Assembly: GCA_023393475.1 (NCBI GenBank)
Contig: JAEWLC010000007.1
Location: 1 to 64,000 of the forward strand
Direction: 5' to 3'
Source of the DNA: Pseudomonadota bacterium
Lineage (GTDB): Bacteria; Pseudomonadota; Alphaproteobacteria; Rhizobiales; Devosiaceae
Length of the DNA stretch: 64,000 bases
Below, piece by piece: positions 34,597-43,404 of this stretch. The position numbers were made by a program, and so were the translations under genes. Within the stretch, counting starts at the first letter, position 1. Every line of letters starts with the position of its first letter. The notes below the pieces were generated by a model. That model saw nothing but the letters and a program-made list of their open reading frames with translations, was not told where the DNA came from and made no database searches.

Positions 34597-36057
34597 TTAA
34601 CGCGCGTCTTCAATTGCGGGGTAGAGGGCGCGGTAGCGCTCGTACTGGCGGGCATAGGCGTCGGCGAGCGCCGCGTCGGGTTCGATGACCCGCTGGATGG
34701 CGGGGCTGAGCATGATCTCGGCGGGATCGACCCCTTCGGCGGCGCAGAGGCCGAGCCGGGCGACGCCGAGCGCACCACCGAAATCGCCGTCAGCCGGGAT
34801 GGCAATGGGCGTGTCGAGATTGGTGGCGATGAGCCTGAGCCAGAGCTCGGACTTCGACCCGCCGCCCACCGCGATGAGCTGGCCAAGCGTCGTGCCGGCA
34901 TCGTTGAGCACGCGCTTGCAGTCGCGGAAGGCGAAGGTGACGCCCTCCATCACCGCCTGGGCGAGCTTGGCCGGATCGGAAGAATGGCTGAGCCCGGTGA
35001 AGCTGCCGCGGGCATTGGCATTGTTGTGCGGCGTGCGCTCGCCCGAGAGATAGGGGAGGAAGATCTCCTCGCCCGGCCCGGTGAACTGCGCCTCGGCGGC
35101 GCCGGCGAGTTTGGCCGGATCCTGCCCGGTGATCTTTGCCAGCCAGTTGAGGCTGTCGGTGGCCGAAAGGATCACGCCCATCTGGTGCCAGGTGTCGGGG
35201 ATGGCGTGGCAGAAGGCGTGGACGGCCCCCTTCGTGTTGGGGCGGAAACGGTCGTTCGAGACGAACAGCACGCCCGAGGTACCGAGGGAGACGAAGCCCT
35301 CGCCCGGCCGGATGGCACCGATGCCGCAGGCAGCCGCCGCGTTGTCGCCGGCGCCGCCGGCGACGATCACTTCGCCGCTCATGCCCCAGCGGTTGACGAA
35401 CTCGCGCTTCAGATGCCCCGAGGGCGCCGAGCCTTCGACGAGGCGCGGCATGTGCGAGCGGTTGAGACCGGTGACCGCGAGCAGCGCATCGGACCAGTCG
35501 CGCTTGCCGACATCGAGCCAGAGCGTGCCGGCGGCGTCGGACATTTCCTCGACATGCTCGCCGGTGAGCAGCAGGCGGATATAGGCCTTGGGCAGCAGCA
35601 CCTTGGCGATGCGCGCGTAGATGTCGGGCTCGTTCTTGCGGATCCAGGCGATCTTGGGCGCGGTGAAGCCGGGCATGGCGATGTTGCCGGCAATGTCGCG
35701 CAGGCTCGGCAGCGCCGCTTCCATCTCGGCGCATTCGGCGGCCGAGCGCCCGTCGTTCCAGAGGATGGAGGGGCGGAGGACGTGGTTGTCCTTATCGATC
35801 AGCACGGCGCCATGCATGTGCCCCGCAAGGCCGATGCCGCGCACCGCCGCCACTTCCGAGGGATGCGCTGCGGCCAGCTTGTCCACCGCCTCGAGCGTGG
35901 CACCCCACCAGTCGGCCGGATTCTGTTCGGACCAGCCCGGATGCGGGCGCACCGGTTCGACCGATTTGGCCGTGGCCTCGCCGATGGCGTTGCCCTCGCG
36001 GTCGATGAGCAGGGCCTTCACCCCGGACGTACCGATATCGATGCCGAGATAAGTCAT
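34597..36057 (-). CDS. xylB: Xylulokinase
   Basis: 486 residues, FGGY-family kinase that phosphorylates D-xylulose for the pentose phosphate pathway. Start MTYLGIDIGTSGVKALLID is the ATP/phosphate loop. AGHMHGAVLID, WNDGRSAAEC, GGAGDNAAAACGIG and AVGGGSKSELWLRLIA are family motifs. Its ATG at 36057 is preceded by a near-palindrome (GAGGTACGTGCCTC on the coding strand) that includes the ribosome-binding GAGG. An exact GCGCGTTAACGCGC palindrome covers its stop codon. Confidence 0.96.
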   Translation of the reverse strand: MTYLGIDIGTSGVKALLIDREGNAIGEATAKSVEPVRPHPGWSEQNPADWWGATLEAVDKLAAAHPSEVAAVRGIGLAGHMHGAVLIDKDNHVLRPSILWNDGRSAAECAEMEAALPSLRDIAGNIAMPGFTAPKIAWIRKNEPDIYARIAKVLLPKAYIRLLLTGEHVEEMSDAAGTLWLDVGKRDWSDALLAVTGLNRSHMPRLVEGSAPSGHLKREFVNRWGMSGEVIVAGGAGDNAAAACGIGAIRPGEGFVSLGTSGVLFVSNDRFRPNTKGAVHAFCHAIPDTWHQMGVILSATDSLNWLAKITGQDPAKLAGAAEAQFTGPGEEIFLPYLSGERTPHNNANARGSFTGLSHSSDPAKLAQAVMEGVTFAFRDCKRVLNDAGTTLGQLIAVGGGSKSELWLRLIATNLDTPIAIPADGDFGGALGVARLGLCAAEGVDPAEIMLSPAIQRVIEPDAALADAYARQYERYRALYPAIEDAR

Positions 36058-36136
36058 GAGGCACGTACCTCACGACGCGTCGCGCAACTCATCCGAATGT
36101 CCTCCCCGGGCAGGCGATGTTCTGGTTATGTGGTGG

Positions 36137-37168
36137 TCAGCCCTTGGGTAGATTGTCGCGCAGATAGAGGCCGATTTCAATGGGGGCCGGCTGCCGGTCG
36201 GCGGCCTGTCCGAGCGCCAGGGTTTGGGCGATGCCGAGCGCAGCGGCGATTTCCCCATCCGGGTTCTGGTCGATGACCACGTCGATGGCGCCGCTGGTGA
36301 GTCCGGCCCGGGTGGCGGGCGTCAGCTCGTGGGCGACGACCCGCACCTTGCCATGGCCGGTCTTCTGCAGCGCCCGGATCAGGCCGGCATTGCCGGCGCC
36401 CATGTTGTAGATGCCGGCGAGCGGGCGCTTCAGCAGTTCGAGCGCCGCCGCCTCGGTTTTCGCATCGTCGTCGAACCCCTCAATCGGTCCGACGATCTGG
36501 TGGCCGGGGAATTCCGCCGCCAGCACCGCCTCGAAGCCTTCGCGGCGCTGGTGGTGGTCGGCGAGGCTCAGCGAGCCGGCGATCAGCCCGATGGCGCCCG
36601 GCTTGGCGAACCGGCCCATCAGCGACGCGGCGGTGCGGCCGGCGGCGTGGTTGTCGATGCCCACGAAGGCGCGGCGCGCCGAATCCGGCAGGTCGGAGAC
36701 GAGCGTGATCACCGAGATGCCGCGGCGCGTGGCGCTGTCGATGGCGCGGCGCACCTTGTCGTTCTCGGTGGCGACGACCACGGCGCAGTCGCAGGTCTTG
36801 GGGTCGAGTTCACCGAGCGCGGTGGCGAGCGCCGTCGGATCGAAGGCATGGACGAGGCGGGTGGTGATCGACACCCGCTCACCCTGGCTGGCGCTGGCGC
36901 GGCGCTGGATGGCGGCGCCGAGCGCGAACATGAATTCGTTGCGGCCGTCGGGGATGAGGAAGCTGACGCCGAGATCGCGCGAGCGGGCGAGGAGCGATGC
37001 GGAAAGGTCGCGCCGGAAATCCAGCGCCTTGATCGCCTCGGCCACCTTCTCCGCCGTCTCGCTGCGCACGCCCGGACGGCCATTGAGCACGCGGTCGACC
37101 GTTGCCAGCGAAACACCGGCCTCGCGGGCGACGTCGTGCACGGTGGCGCGCCGCTTGATCTCGTCCAT
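36137..37168 (-). CDS. LacI-family transcriptional regulator, probably of the xylose genes
   Basis: 343 residues. N-terminal helix-turn-helix ATVHDVAREAGVSLATVDRVLNGRPGV (residues 8-34), then a periplasmic-binding-protein-like sugar domain (GVSFLIPDGRNEFMF, GIDNHAAGRTAASLMG, YNMGAGNAGLIRAL, VIDQNPDGEIAAALGIAQTL). Position directly ahead of xylB on the same strand suggests it controls xylB-xylA-GH43 and itself. The effector is not known. It is divergent from the mutarotase gene with a 71-bp gap, which is a likely operator site though none was identified. Confidence 0.9.
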   Translation of the reverse strand: MDEIKRRATVHDVAREAGVSLATVDRVLNGRPGVRSETAEKVAEAIKALDFRRDLSASLLARSRDLGVSFLIPDGRNEFMFALGAAIQRRASASQGERVSITTRLVHAFDPTALATALGELDPKTCDCAVVVATENDKVRRAIDSATRRGISVITLVSDLPDSARRAFVGIDNHAAGRTAASLMGRFAKPGAIGLIAGSLSLADHHQRREGFEAVLAAEFPGHQIVGPIEGFDDDAKTEAAALELLKRPLAGIYNMGAGNAGLIRALQKTGHGKVRVVAHELTPATRAGLTSGAIDVVIDQNPDGEIAAALGIAQTLALGQAADRQPAPIEIGLYLRDNLPKG

Positions 37169-37239
37169 TTGTCCTCCCCCGCTTCCGCCCGGCGCCGAAT
37201 ACGGCTATCAACCCGTCGCACGAAGAGGAGAGATCGGCA

Positions 37240-38241
37240 ATGAGCGTCACGGCTGAAAAGTTCGGCGAATACGAGGGAAAAAGCGTCGAGCAGTTCAAGC
37301 TCCGGAGCGATACCGGCGTCGAAGTCGACATCATCTCCTGGGGCGTGCTGGTGCGCGACTGGCGCGTACCGGTCGCCGGCGGCAAGCGCTCGGTCGTGCT
37401 CGGGTTCGACCAGTTCGACTCCTACCCCAAGGCCTCGCCCTATTTCGGCTCGCTCGCCGGCCGCGTCGCCAACCGCATCAAGGACGGCAGCTTCACCCTC
37501 GACGGCAAGACCTACTCGGTGGCGAAGAACTTTGGCGAACACACGCTGCATGGCGGGCCCGAGGGCATCGGCCGGCTGGTGTGGAACGGCGAGGCCGACA
37601 GCGCCAACAATGCCGTGCGTTTCACGCTCGATTCCCCCGATGGCGCCATGGGCTTTCCGGGCAATGTGAAGTTCACCGCCACCTACACGCTCACCGGCAA
37701 CCGCCTGCGCCTCGATATCGCCGCCAAGGCCGACCGCCGCACCCCGATCAACGTGGTGCAGCACCAGTATTTCAATCTCGGCACCGGTACGGACGTGCTC
37801 GACCATACCTACCAGGTCAACGCCAGCGCCTATACCGAACTCGGCGGCCCGCTGATCCCGACCGGCGCCATCCTGCCGGTCGAGGGCACGGTGTGGGACT
37901 TCCGCAATGGCCGCACCATGCGCGACGCCGCCGGCAAGCCGATCGACTATGACGGCAACGTCGTGCTGGCGACCGACCGCAAGTTCGAGGATCCGGTGGC
38001 GGTCGTCACCGGCCCGGACAAGGCGCTGACGCTGAAGCTCTATACCGACCAGCCGGGCCTGCAGATCTACAACTCGGTGACCACCGAGGCTTCGGCCGAG
38101 GGCAAGCACTTCGGGCACCACTGTGGCTTCTGCCTCGAGGACCAGGGCCTGCCGGATTCGGTCAACAACCCGCACTTTCCCTCCACCATCTACGGCCCCG
38201 ACCGCGACTACTCCCACCGGGTCGACATCGAGATCGCCTGA
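37240..38241 (+). CDS. galM: Aldose 1-epimerase (mutarotase)
   Basis: 333 residues. Interconverts the alpha and beta anomers of aldoses. Visible: LGFDQFDSYPKASPYFGSLAGRVANRIKDG, HTLHGGPEGIG with a catalytic His, VVQHQYFNLG and the C-terminal HHCGFCLEDQGLPDSVNNP with the catalytic Glu. No signal peptide. It is divergent from the LacI regulator and xylose genes, so xylose anomers are a likely substrate. The stop overlaps the next start by one base (TGATG). Confidence 0.93.
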   Translation: MSVTAEKFGEYEGKSVEQFKLRSDTGVEVDIISWGVLVRDWRVPVAGGKRSVVLGFDQFDSYPKASPYFGSLAGRVANRIKDGSFTLDGKTYSVAKNFGEHTLHGGPEGIGRLVWNGEADSANNAVRFTLDSPDGAMGFPGNVKFTATYTLTGNRLRLDIAAKADRRTPINVVQHQYFNLGTGTDVLDHTYQVNASAYTELGGPLIPTGAILPVEGTVWDFRNGRTMRDAAGKPIDYDGNVVLATDRKFEDPVAVVTGPDKALTLKLYTDQPGLQIYNSVTTEASAEGKHFGHHCGFCLEDQGLPDSVNNPHFPSTIYGPDRDYSHRVDIEIA

Positions 38242-38783
38242 TGGCCGTCTATGTCGGGCTGATCCGCGCGATCGGCCCGGTGACGCATGCAAAAATGAAG
38301 ATGGCGGCGCTGCGCGAGGCCTGCGAAGAGGCGGGGCTCGCCGACGCTGCGACGGTGGGCAATACCGGCAACGTGATCTTCCGGATGAAGGGCAGCGCCG
38401 AAGCTGCCCGGAAGGCGCTGCAGGCGGTGGTCGACGGCTTCGGCCTGGGCCCCGCCAACGAGGTTTTCATCCGCACGCCCGCAGAGATGGCCGAAGTGGT
38501 CGCGGCCAACCCCTTCCCTGAGGCGGCCGCCGAACGGCCGAGCGAGATCGGCGTCTCCTCGTTTCATGTCGCTCCAGCGGACTGGACGCCGATTACCCGT
38601 GACTACCGGGGGCCGGAAGAAATCGCAGCGGTAGGGGCCCATCTCGTCGTCGCCTATGTTCCGGGTGCCGCGCCCGCCTCGAAGCTGCAGATCGAAAAGG
38701 CGCTCGGCGCGCGCATGACGCAGCGCAACTGGAAGGTATTCGCCGGCCTGGCGGAAAAGGCAGCGAGCCTGGCCAAGGGCTGA
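38241..38783 (+). CDS. DUF1697 family protein
   Basis: 180 residues beginning MAVYVGLIRAIGPVT. DUF1697 proteins share this start (a YVALLRGINV-like strand), a middle VGNTGNVIF and TPAEMAEVVAANPF segment, and a C-terminal TQRNWKV region. Function unknown. Its ATG overlaps the mutarotase stop, so it is co-translated. Unlike many members, the RGINVG motif is reduced to RAIGPV. Confidence 0.85.
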   Translation: MAVYVGLIRAIGPVTHAKMKMAALREACEEAGLADAATVGNTGNVIFRMKGSAEAARKALQAVVDGFGLGPANEVFIRTPAEMAEVVAANPFPEAAAERPSEIGVSSFHVAPADWTPITRDYRGPEEIAAVGAHLVVAYVPGAAPASKLQIEKALGARMTQRNWKVFAGLAEKAASLAKG

Positions 38784-38855
38784 CCCTACGCTGCTGACAG
38801 AAACTGGCGGCATCGTCGTGCATTGATCCCCGCGAACCCAACGCGGAGAGCGAGC

Positions 38856-39980
38856 ATGAAGCCCTTTACCATCGCCATCACCGATGCAGACATTGCCGAC
38901 CTCAGGAGCCGGCTGCGGCTGGCGCGCTTTCCCGACGAAGTCGCGGATGCCGGCTGGGACTACGGCACCAGCGTGCCGTTCATCCGGCGTTTCGTCGCGT
39001 ATTGGGCTGAAGAGTTCGACTGGCGCGCCGCCGAGGCCCGGCTCAACCGCCTCCCCCAGTTCACCACCGAGGTCGATGGCGAACTGGTGCATTTCGTCCA
39101 TGTCCGCGGTCGCGGCAGCGCTGCCGTGCCGGTGCTCCTCGCCAATGGCTGGCCGAGCAACTTCGTCGAACTGCTGCCGCTAGTCGATCGGCTGACGGCC
39201 GAGCGCGATGGCGTTTCCTACGACGTGATCATCCCCTCGCTGCCCGGCTACGGTTTTTCCGGCCGGCCCCGCAAGAAGGGCATGAACCTGACGCAGGTCG
39301 GGCACCTCTGGGCCGGGCTGATGGGGCAGCTGGGCTATGCCCGTTTCCTCGCCTCGGGCTCCGACCTCGGCGGTGGCGCCCTGCTGGGTCTTGTCCGCCA
39401 CCATCCGGAGAAGCTGCTCGGCGTGCACTACTGCAACGTCTTCTCGGGATATCCCCGGCCGGAAGAGCTGACGCAGGAGGAGATCGAGTACTTCAAGAAG
39501 GTCGACTACTCCCGTTTTGCCGAGGGTGCCTATGCCATGGTGCATGGGACCAAGCCGACCACGCTGGCGGTGGGGCTCAACGATTCGCCCGCCGGCCTGG
39601 CGTCCTGGATCCTCGAGAAATTCCATCGCTGGGGCGATACCGGCGGCGACATCGAGAGCGTCTTTTCGTTCGAGACGCTGGCGACGCTGCTGTCGGTGTA
39701 CTGGTTCACCGAAACGATCGGCTCCTCGGTGCGGCTCTACAAGGAGGCCTTTGCCGATCCCGAGCTCACCGCGCCGCAGCCGAGACACGATGTGCCGCAG
39801 GGTGTGCTGGTGCCGGCCGAGAGCGACCTGCCGGCGCCCCGCGCCTGGGGCGAGCGCAACCTGCAGAACCTCATCCACTGGAACGACGCTGGCAAGGGCG
39901 GACACTTCCCGGCACTGGAAGTGCCCGACCTGCTGGCCGAGGACATCCGGGTCTTTCATCGCGAGATCGGGAGAGGTTAG
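38856..39980 (+). CDS. Epoxide hydrolase (EHN domain), NGWP variant
   Basis: 374 residues of the alpha/beta-hydrolase epoxide hydrolase group with an N-terminal EHN domain (TIAITDADIADLRSRLRLARFP). Nucleophile Asp170 is in SGSDLGGG, and the C-terminal His is in GKGGHFPALE. The oxyanion motif that normally reads HGxP is NGWP here (Asn98). ATG 38856 follows GGAGAGCGAGC. A paralogue with the normal HGWP lies two genes downstream, and a WYL regulator sits between the two. Substrate unknown. Confidence 0.88.
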   Translation: MKPFTIAITDADIADLRSRLRLARFPDEVADAGWDYGTSVPFIRRFVAYWAEEFDWRAAEARLNRLPQFTTEVDGELVHFVHVRGRGSAAVPVLLANGWPSNFVELLPLVDRLTAERDGVSYDVIIPSLPGYGFSGRPRKKGMNLTQVGHLWAGLMGQLGYARFLASGSDLGGGALLGLVRHHPEKLLGVHYCNVFSGYPRPEELTQEEIEYFKKVDYSRFAEGAYAMVHGTKPTTLAVGLNDSPAGLASWILEKFHRWGDTGGDIESVFSFETLATLLSVYWFTETIGSSVRLYKEAFADPELTAPQPRHDVPQGVLVPAESDLPAPRAWGERNLQNLIHWNDAGKGGHFPALEVPDLLAEDIRVFHREIGRG

Positions 39981-39990
39981 TGTCCGCGGC

Positions 39991-40701
39991 ATGGACAAGA
40001 CCGAACGCCTGTTCTCAGTCATGGACGCGCTCCGGCGCCACCGCCGCCCGGTCACGGCGGCGCAGCTGGCCGAGGAGCAGGGCGTTTCCGTCCGCACCCT
40101 CTATCGCGACGTGCAGACGCTCATCGGGCTCGGCGCGCCGATCGATGGCGAGGCCGGGGTCGGCTACATGCTGAGGCCCGGCTTCTTCCTCCCGCCGCTG
40201 ATGTTTTCGCCCGAGGAACTCGAGGCGCTGGTGCTCGGCGCCCGCTGGGTGCAGGCGCAGCCGGATGCGGGCCTTGCAGATGCGGCGAAGAACGCCCTGG
40301 GCAAGATCGCCACCGCCTCGCCCGACGACCTGCGCGACCGGATCAGGGATACGGGGCTGTGGCCGGTGCTGATGCGCGGCAGGGGCGAGCCGCAGCCGGT
40401 GCTGGGAATGGTGCGCGCGGCGATGCGGACGGAGAAGGCGCTCCATATCGGCTATGCCGACGAAAGCGGCCGGGAGAGCGAGCGCGACATCTGGCCGGTG
40501 CAGCTCGCCTACTACGAGGGCAAGCAGATCGTCGTCGGCTGGTGCTGCATGCGAGAGGCCTTCCGCAACTTCCGCACCGACCGGATCGTGCGGGTCGAGG
40601 CGACCGAAAACCGCTATGGCCGCCGACGCCTGCAGCTGGCCAAGGAATGGCGCGAGGAGTGGGCGCGGTTGCACCCGGAGTGGAACACGCCGGGGAGCTG
40701 A
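39991..40701 (+). CDS. YafY-type HTH/WYL-domain transcriptional regulator
   Basis: 236 residues. N-terminal HTH_11 (MDKTERLFSVMDALRRHRRP, SVRTLYRDVQTLIGLG) and a C-terminal WYL domain (IGYADESGRESERDIWPVQLAYYEGKQIVVGWCCMREAFRNFRTDRI). WYL domains sense nucleic-acid or nucleotide ligands in some regulators; here the ligand is unknown. It is located between the two epoxide hydrolase genes, 10 nt after the first, and probably controls one or both. Confidence 0.9.
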   Translation: MDKTERLFSVMDALRRHRRPVTAAQLAEEQGVSVRTLYRDVQTLIGLGAPIDGEAGVGYMLRPGFFLPPLMFSPEELEALVLGARWVQAQPDAGLADAAKNALGKIATASPDDLRDRIRDTGLWPVLMRGRGEPQPVLGMVRAAMRTEKALHIGYADESGRESERDIWPVQLAYYEGKQIVVGWCCMREAFRNFRTDRIVRVEATENRYGRRRLQLAKEWREEWARLHPEWNTPGS

Positions 40702-40789
40702 GGCTCCTGCCACGGCCTGTCAGCAGGGGCGGCGCAAGGTCTTCTCAGACGCCGGGCCATCCTGCACGGCGCGACAGAGGAGCCGAAAA

Positions 40790-42016
40790 ATGCCCGTTCT
40801 CGATCGTCGCCAGGTTCTCGTTGCTGCTGCCGCGGCCGCCATCGGGCCAATGCTCGGCGCCTCCGCAGCCAATGGAGAGAGCACGATGCCCGCCGTCACC
40901 CCGTTCCGGGTCGCCGTTTCCGACGAAGACCTCGCCGACCTCAAGGAGCGCCTGACCATGGCGCGCTTCCCGCATCCGACCACCACCGACTGGAGCCACG
41001 GGCAGCCGGTGTCGTTCATCCGGGACCTCGCCGACCAGTGGCTCAACCGCTTCGACTGGCGCAAGTGGGAAGAGCGGCTCAACGCCTATCCGCAGTTCAC
41101 CACGGAGATCGACGGGCAGACCATCCACTTCCTCCATATCCGCTCGAAGGAGCCGAACGCCTTTCCGCTGATCCTGACCCATGGCTGGCCCTCGAGCGTG
41201 CTCGAGTTCCTCGAGGTGATCGGGCCGCTCAGCGATCCGCGCGCCCACGGGCTCGACCCCAGCCTCGCCTTCGACCTCGTGATCCCCTCGCTGCCCGGCT
41301 ACGGCTGGTCGACGCCGCTCAACGAAGCCGGCTGGGACACGGCGCGCGTCGCCAAGGCCTGGGACGTGCTGATGAAGCGGCTCGGCTATACGCGCTACGG
41401 CGCGCAGGGCGGCGATGTCGGCGCGCTGGTCGGCAAGGAACTCGGCATTCTCGCGCCCGGGGGGCTGGTCGGCACGCACCTGCAGCAGATCTTCGCCTTC
41501 CCCAACGGAACGCCCGGCGAGATGGAGAAGCTGACCCCGTTCGAGATGGAGGGCTTTGCCAATCTCGACATGTACCAGAAGTATAGCGGCTACCAGGAGA
41601 TCCAGTCGAAGCGCCCCGGCACGCTCGGCTACGGCCTGGTGGATTCGCCGATCGGCCAGCTGGCCTGGAACACCGAGCTGTTCTTCGGCTTCGAGGGCGA
41701 GGCGGTGGAGTTCATCGACCGCGATCTCTATCTCGCCCATGCCTCGATCTACTGGTTCACCGCCTCGGGCGGCTCGGCCGCCTACATCTATCTCGAGGAC
41801 GCGCGCTCCGGCTCGGGCTATCGCGAGGAACGCAACAACACGCCGACCGGCGTCGCCGTGTTCCCGTGGGACTTCCGCTCGGTCCGCAGCTTCGCCGAAC
41901 GCGCCAACAACATCGTCCACTGGACCGAGATGCCAAGCGGCGGCCACTTCGCCGCGACCGACTCGCCTGACCTGCTGGTCGAGGATGTCAGGGCGTTCTT
42001 CGGCAAGCTGATCTGA
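40790..42016 (+). CDS. Secreted epoxide hydrolase (EHN domain) with Tat-type signal
   Basis: 408 residues. A twin-arginine-like leader DRRQVLVAAAAAAIG (Arg-Arg at 6-7) and a cleavable Ala region near GASAA suggest export. EHN domain near VAVSDEDLADLKERLTMARFP, HGWP at 131-134, nucleophile Asp209 in GGDVGA, C-terminal His in PSGGHFAATD. Start 40790 follows GAGGAG by seven bases. Paralogue of the gene at 38856, which lacks a leader. The frame is open much further upstream, but that part is a shadow of the regulator gene. Confidence 0.88.
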   Translation: MPVLDRRQVLVAAAAAAIGPMLGASAANGESTMPAVTPFRVAVSDEDLADLKERLTMARFPHPTTTDWSHGQPVSFIRDLADQWLNRFDWRKWEERLNAYPQFTTEIDGQTIHFLHIRSKEPNAFPLILTHGWPSSVLEFLEVIGPLSDPRAHGLDPSLAFDLVIPSLPGYGWSTPLNEAGWDTARVAKAWDVLMKRLGYTRYGAQGGDVGALVGKELGILAPGGLVGTHLQQIFAFPNGTPGEMEKLTPFEMEGFANLDMYQKYSGYQEIQSKRPGTLGYGLVDSPIGQLAWNTELFFGFEGEAVEFIDRDLYLAHASIYWFTASGGSAAYIYLEDARSGSGYREERNNTPTGVAVFPWDFRSVRSFAERANNIVHWTEMPSGGHFAATDSPDLLVEDVRAFFGKLI

Positions 42017-42024
42017 CTGGGCAC

Positions 42025-42049
42025 AGCGGGCGGTCAAGCGCCGCCCGCT
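42025..42049. terminator. Bidirectional hairpin between convergent genes
   Basis: AGCGGGCGG, seven-base loop, CCGCCCGCT; a nine-pair stem sitting exactly between two converging stops. No T-tract, so its function as a terminator is uncertain. Confidence 0.5.
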
Positions 42050-42052
42050 ACG

Positions 42053-42691
42053 TCAACCGAACCACAGCGCCTCGGGAAGTGGCCACAGGCCGATGATCAC
42101 GAGGGCAAGGCCGGCCAGATGGAGAGCGGCGGTCGCCCATGACACCAACGCGAACCCCGGCTTTCGTACCTTGTGTCGCAGCAATGCCTGGGCGACGAGG
42201 CCGCCAGCAATGCCGCCGATGAGGTCCACGAACTGCAGTGCGTTCTCACTGGTGCGCCACTCTCCGTTCTCTGCCGCCCGCTTGTCCCGCCAGTAGTACC
42301 AGATGCTGACGATGCCCATCACCAGATAGGCGATCAGCACCCAACTGGGTGCGAGGCGCAACTGGGTCGCGACGATTGCCGCGAGGATGATCGCGATCGC
42401 CACGGCAATCCGGATCGCGGCTCCGGGCATGCCGACTCCGTAACGTCGGGACGACGTTGCATCGCGCCGCGGAGTAGGTGCCACTCCCATCAGCACGGCC
42501 GACTTCGCGACCGGGCGGCCGTCGGGACCGTCCGCAGGATCGAAGGTCAGCCGGTCGCCCGGCTGCGGACGGCTTTCCGCTCGCCTGATGTCGGAGATGT
42601 GGACGAAATGGCGCTTGCCGTCATTGTCGCGGATGAAACCGAAACCGCGCTCGTCGTTCCACTGAACCAGCTCACCAGTCCTGCGCACCAC
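42053..42691 (-). CDS. Cold-shock domain fused to a DUF1294 membrane domain
   Basis: 212 residues. N-terminal OB-fold cold-shock domain (GELVQWNDERGFGFIRDNDGKRHFVHIS) is followed by a basic linker and about four transmembrane helices of DUF1294 from residue 88 on. The tandem of RNA-binding domain plus small membrane domain is a known arrangement, but its role is unknown. Start is GTG at 42691 overlapping the last base of the DinB gene stop, so it is coupled to that gene. A second GTG follows at 42688. Confidence 0.88.
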   Translation of the reverse strand: MVRRTGELVQWNDERGFGFIRDNDGKRHFVHISDIRRAESRPQPGDRLTFDPADGPDGRPVAKSAVLMGVAPTPRRDATSSRRYGVGMPGAAIRIAVAIAIILAAIVATQLRLAPSWVLIAYLVMGIVSIWYYWRDKRAAENGEWRTSENALQFVDLIGGIAGGLVAQALLRHKVRKPGFALVSWATAALHLAGLALVIIGLWPLPEALWFG

Positions 42692-43248
42692 TATCTCCCC
42701 AGATCCGCTTCGTTCCAGCCGAGCGCCGCCATGTCGTCGAGGCGGTCGCGGAAATCGCTGGCGGTGAGGAACTCGTCGAGTTGCGGTGGTTGCACCGATG
42801 TGCCGGCGAGCATGGCGTGTACCTGCCCGCGATGGTGGGTCTGGTGCATCAGGAGGTGGAGCAGCAGGTCGTCGGTGCGCTCGACCTGGATGCGCCCGGT
42901 GCGGTGGACGCGGGTTTCGGCGGCGAGGCCCTCGTCGGTGAGCGTCGCGACGAAGGCGAGGAGCCGCTCGTCGACGGCGACCTGCGCGGCAGTAAGCGGG
43001 GCCAGCGCGTCGAACGGCTCCTCCGGCTCCCAGGCCCTCGGTCCGAGCGTGCCGCCTTCGAGCGCGTCGACATAGAACCAGTCGATGGTGAGGATGTGGT
43101 TGAGCGTCTCCTTGATCGAGGGGAAGAAGCTCGTCCGCTCCGCCTCGAACTCGCCGGGTCCGAGCCCGGCACAGGCGGCGTGCAACCTGTGGTTCGCGAG
43201 CCGGTTGTTCTGCGCCAGCTTGCGGATGATGCGGACGGCGAGACTCAT
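42691..43248 (-). CDS. DinB-family protein
   Basis: 185 residues, a four-helix DinB/YfiT-like bundle with possible metal ligands: KETLNHILTIDWFYVDAL (His near residue 52) and LLLHLLMHQTHHRGQVHAML (His-rich helix). These proteins are putative metal-dependent thiol transferases or hydrolases, often stress linked. Start MSLAVRI at 43248 preferred over longer frame to 43335. It is co-transcribed with the CSD-DUF1294 gene downstream. Confidence 0.88.
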   Translation of the reverse strand: MSLAVRIIRKLAQNNRLANHRLHAACAGLGPGEFEAERTSFFPSIKETLNHILTIDWFYVDALEGGTLGPRAWEPEEPFDALAPLTAAQVAVDERLLAFVATLTDEGLAAETRVHRTGRIQVERTDDLLLHLLMHQTHHRGQVHAMLAGTSVQPPQLDEFLTASDFRDRLDDMAALGWNEADLGR

Positions 43249-43404
43249 CGGATCACTCCCCCTGTCCGCACTCGATAGCATGCGATTTGCTGGCTGTCGG
43301 CCCTCCGTGCCCCGCCGATCGGCCAGCAGCCTCATGCACTTGCAAGAGGGCGCCGGACGGCGGTAGAATTTTGCTTAGGATCATACCTATCTCCGGAGAA
43401 GGTC

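Noticed and set aside
36058..36075. GAGGTACGTGCCTC near-palindrome as the XylR-type operator
   Set aside because: It overlaps the xylB ribosome-binding region and has two mismatches; no second copy was seen near the mutarotase promoter, so no operator is claimed.
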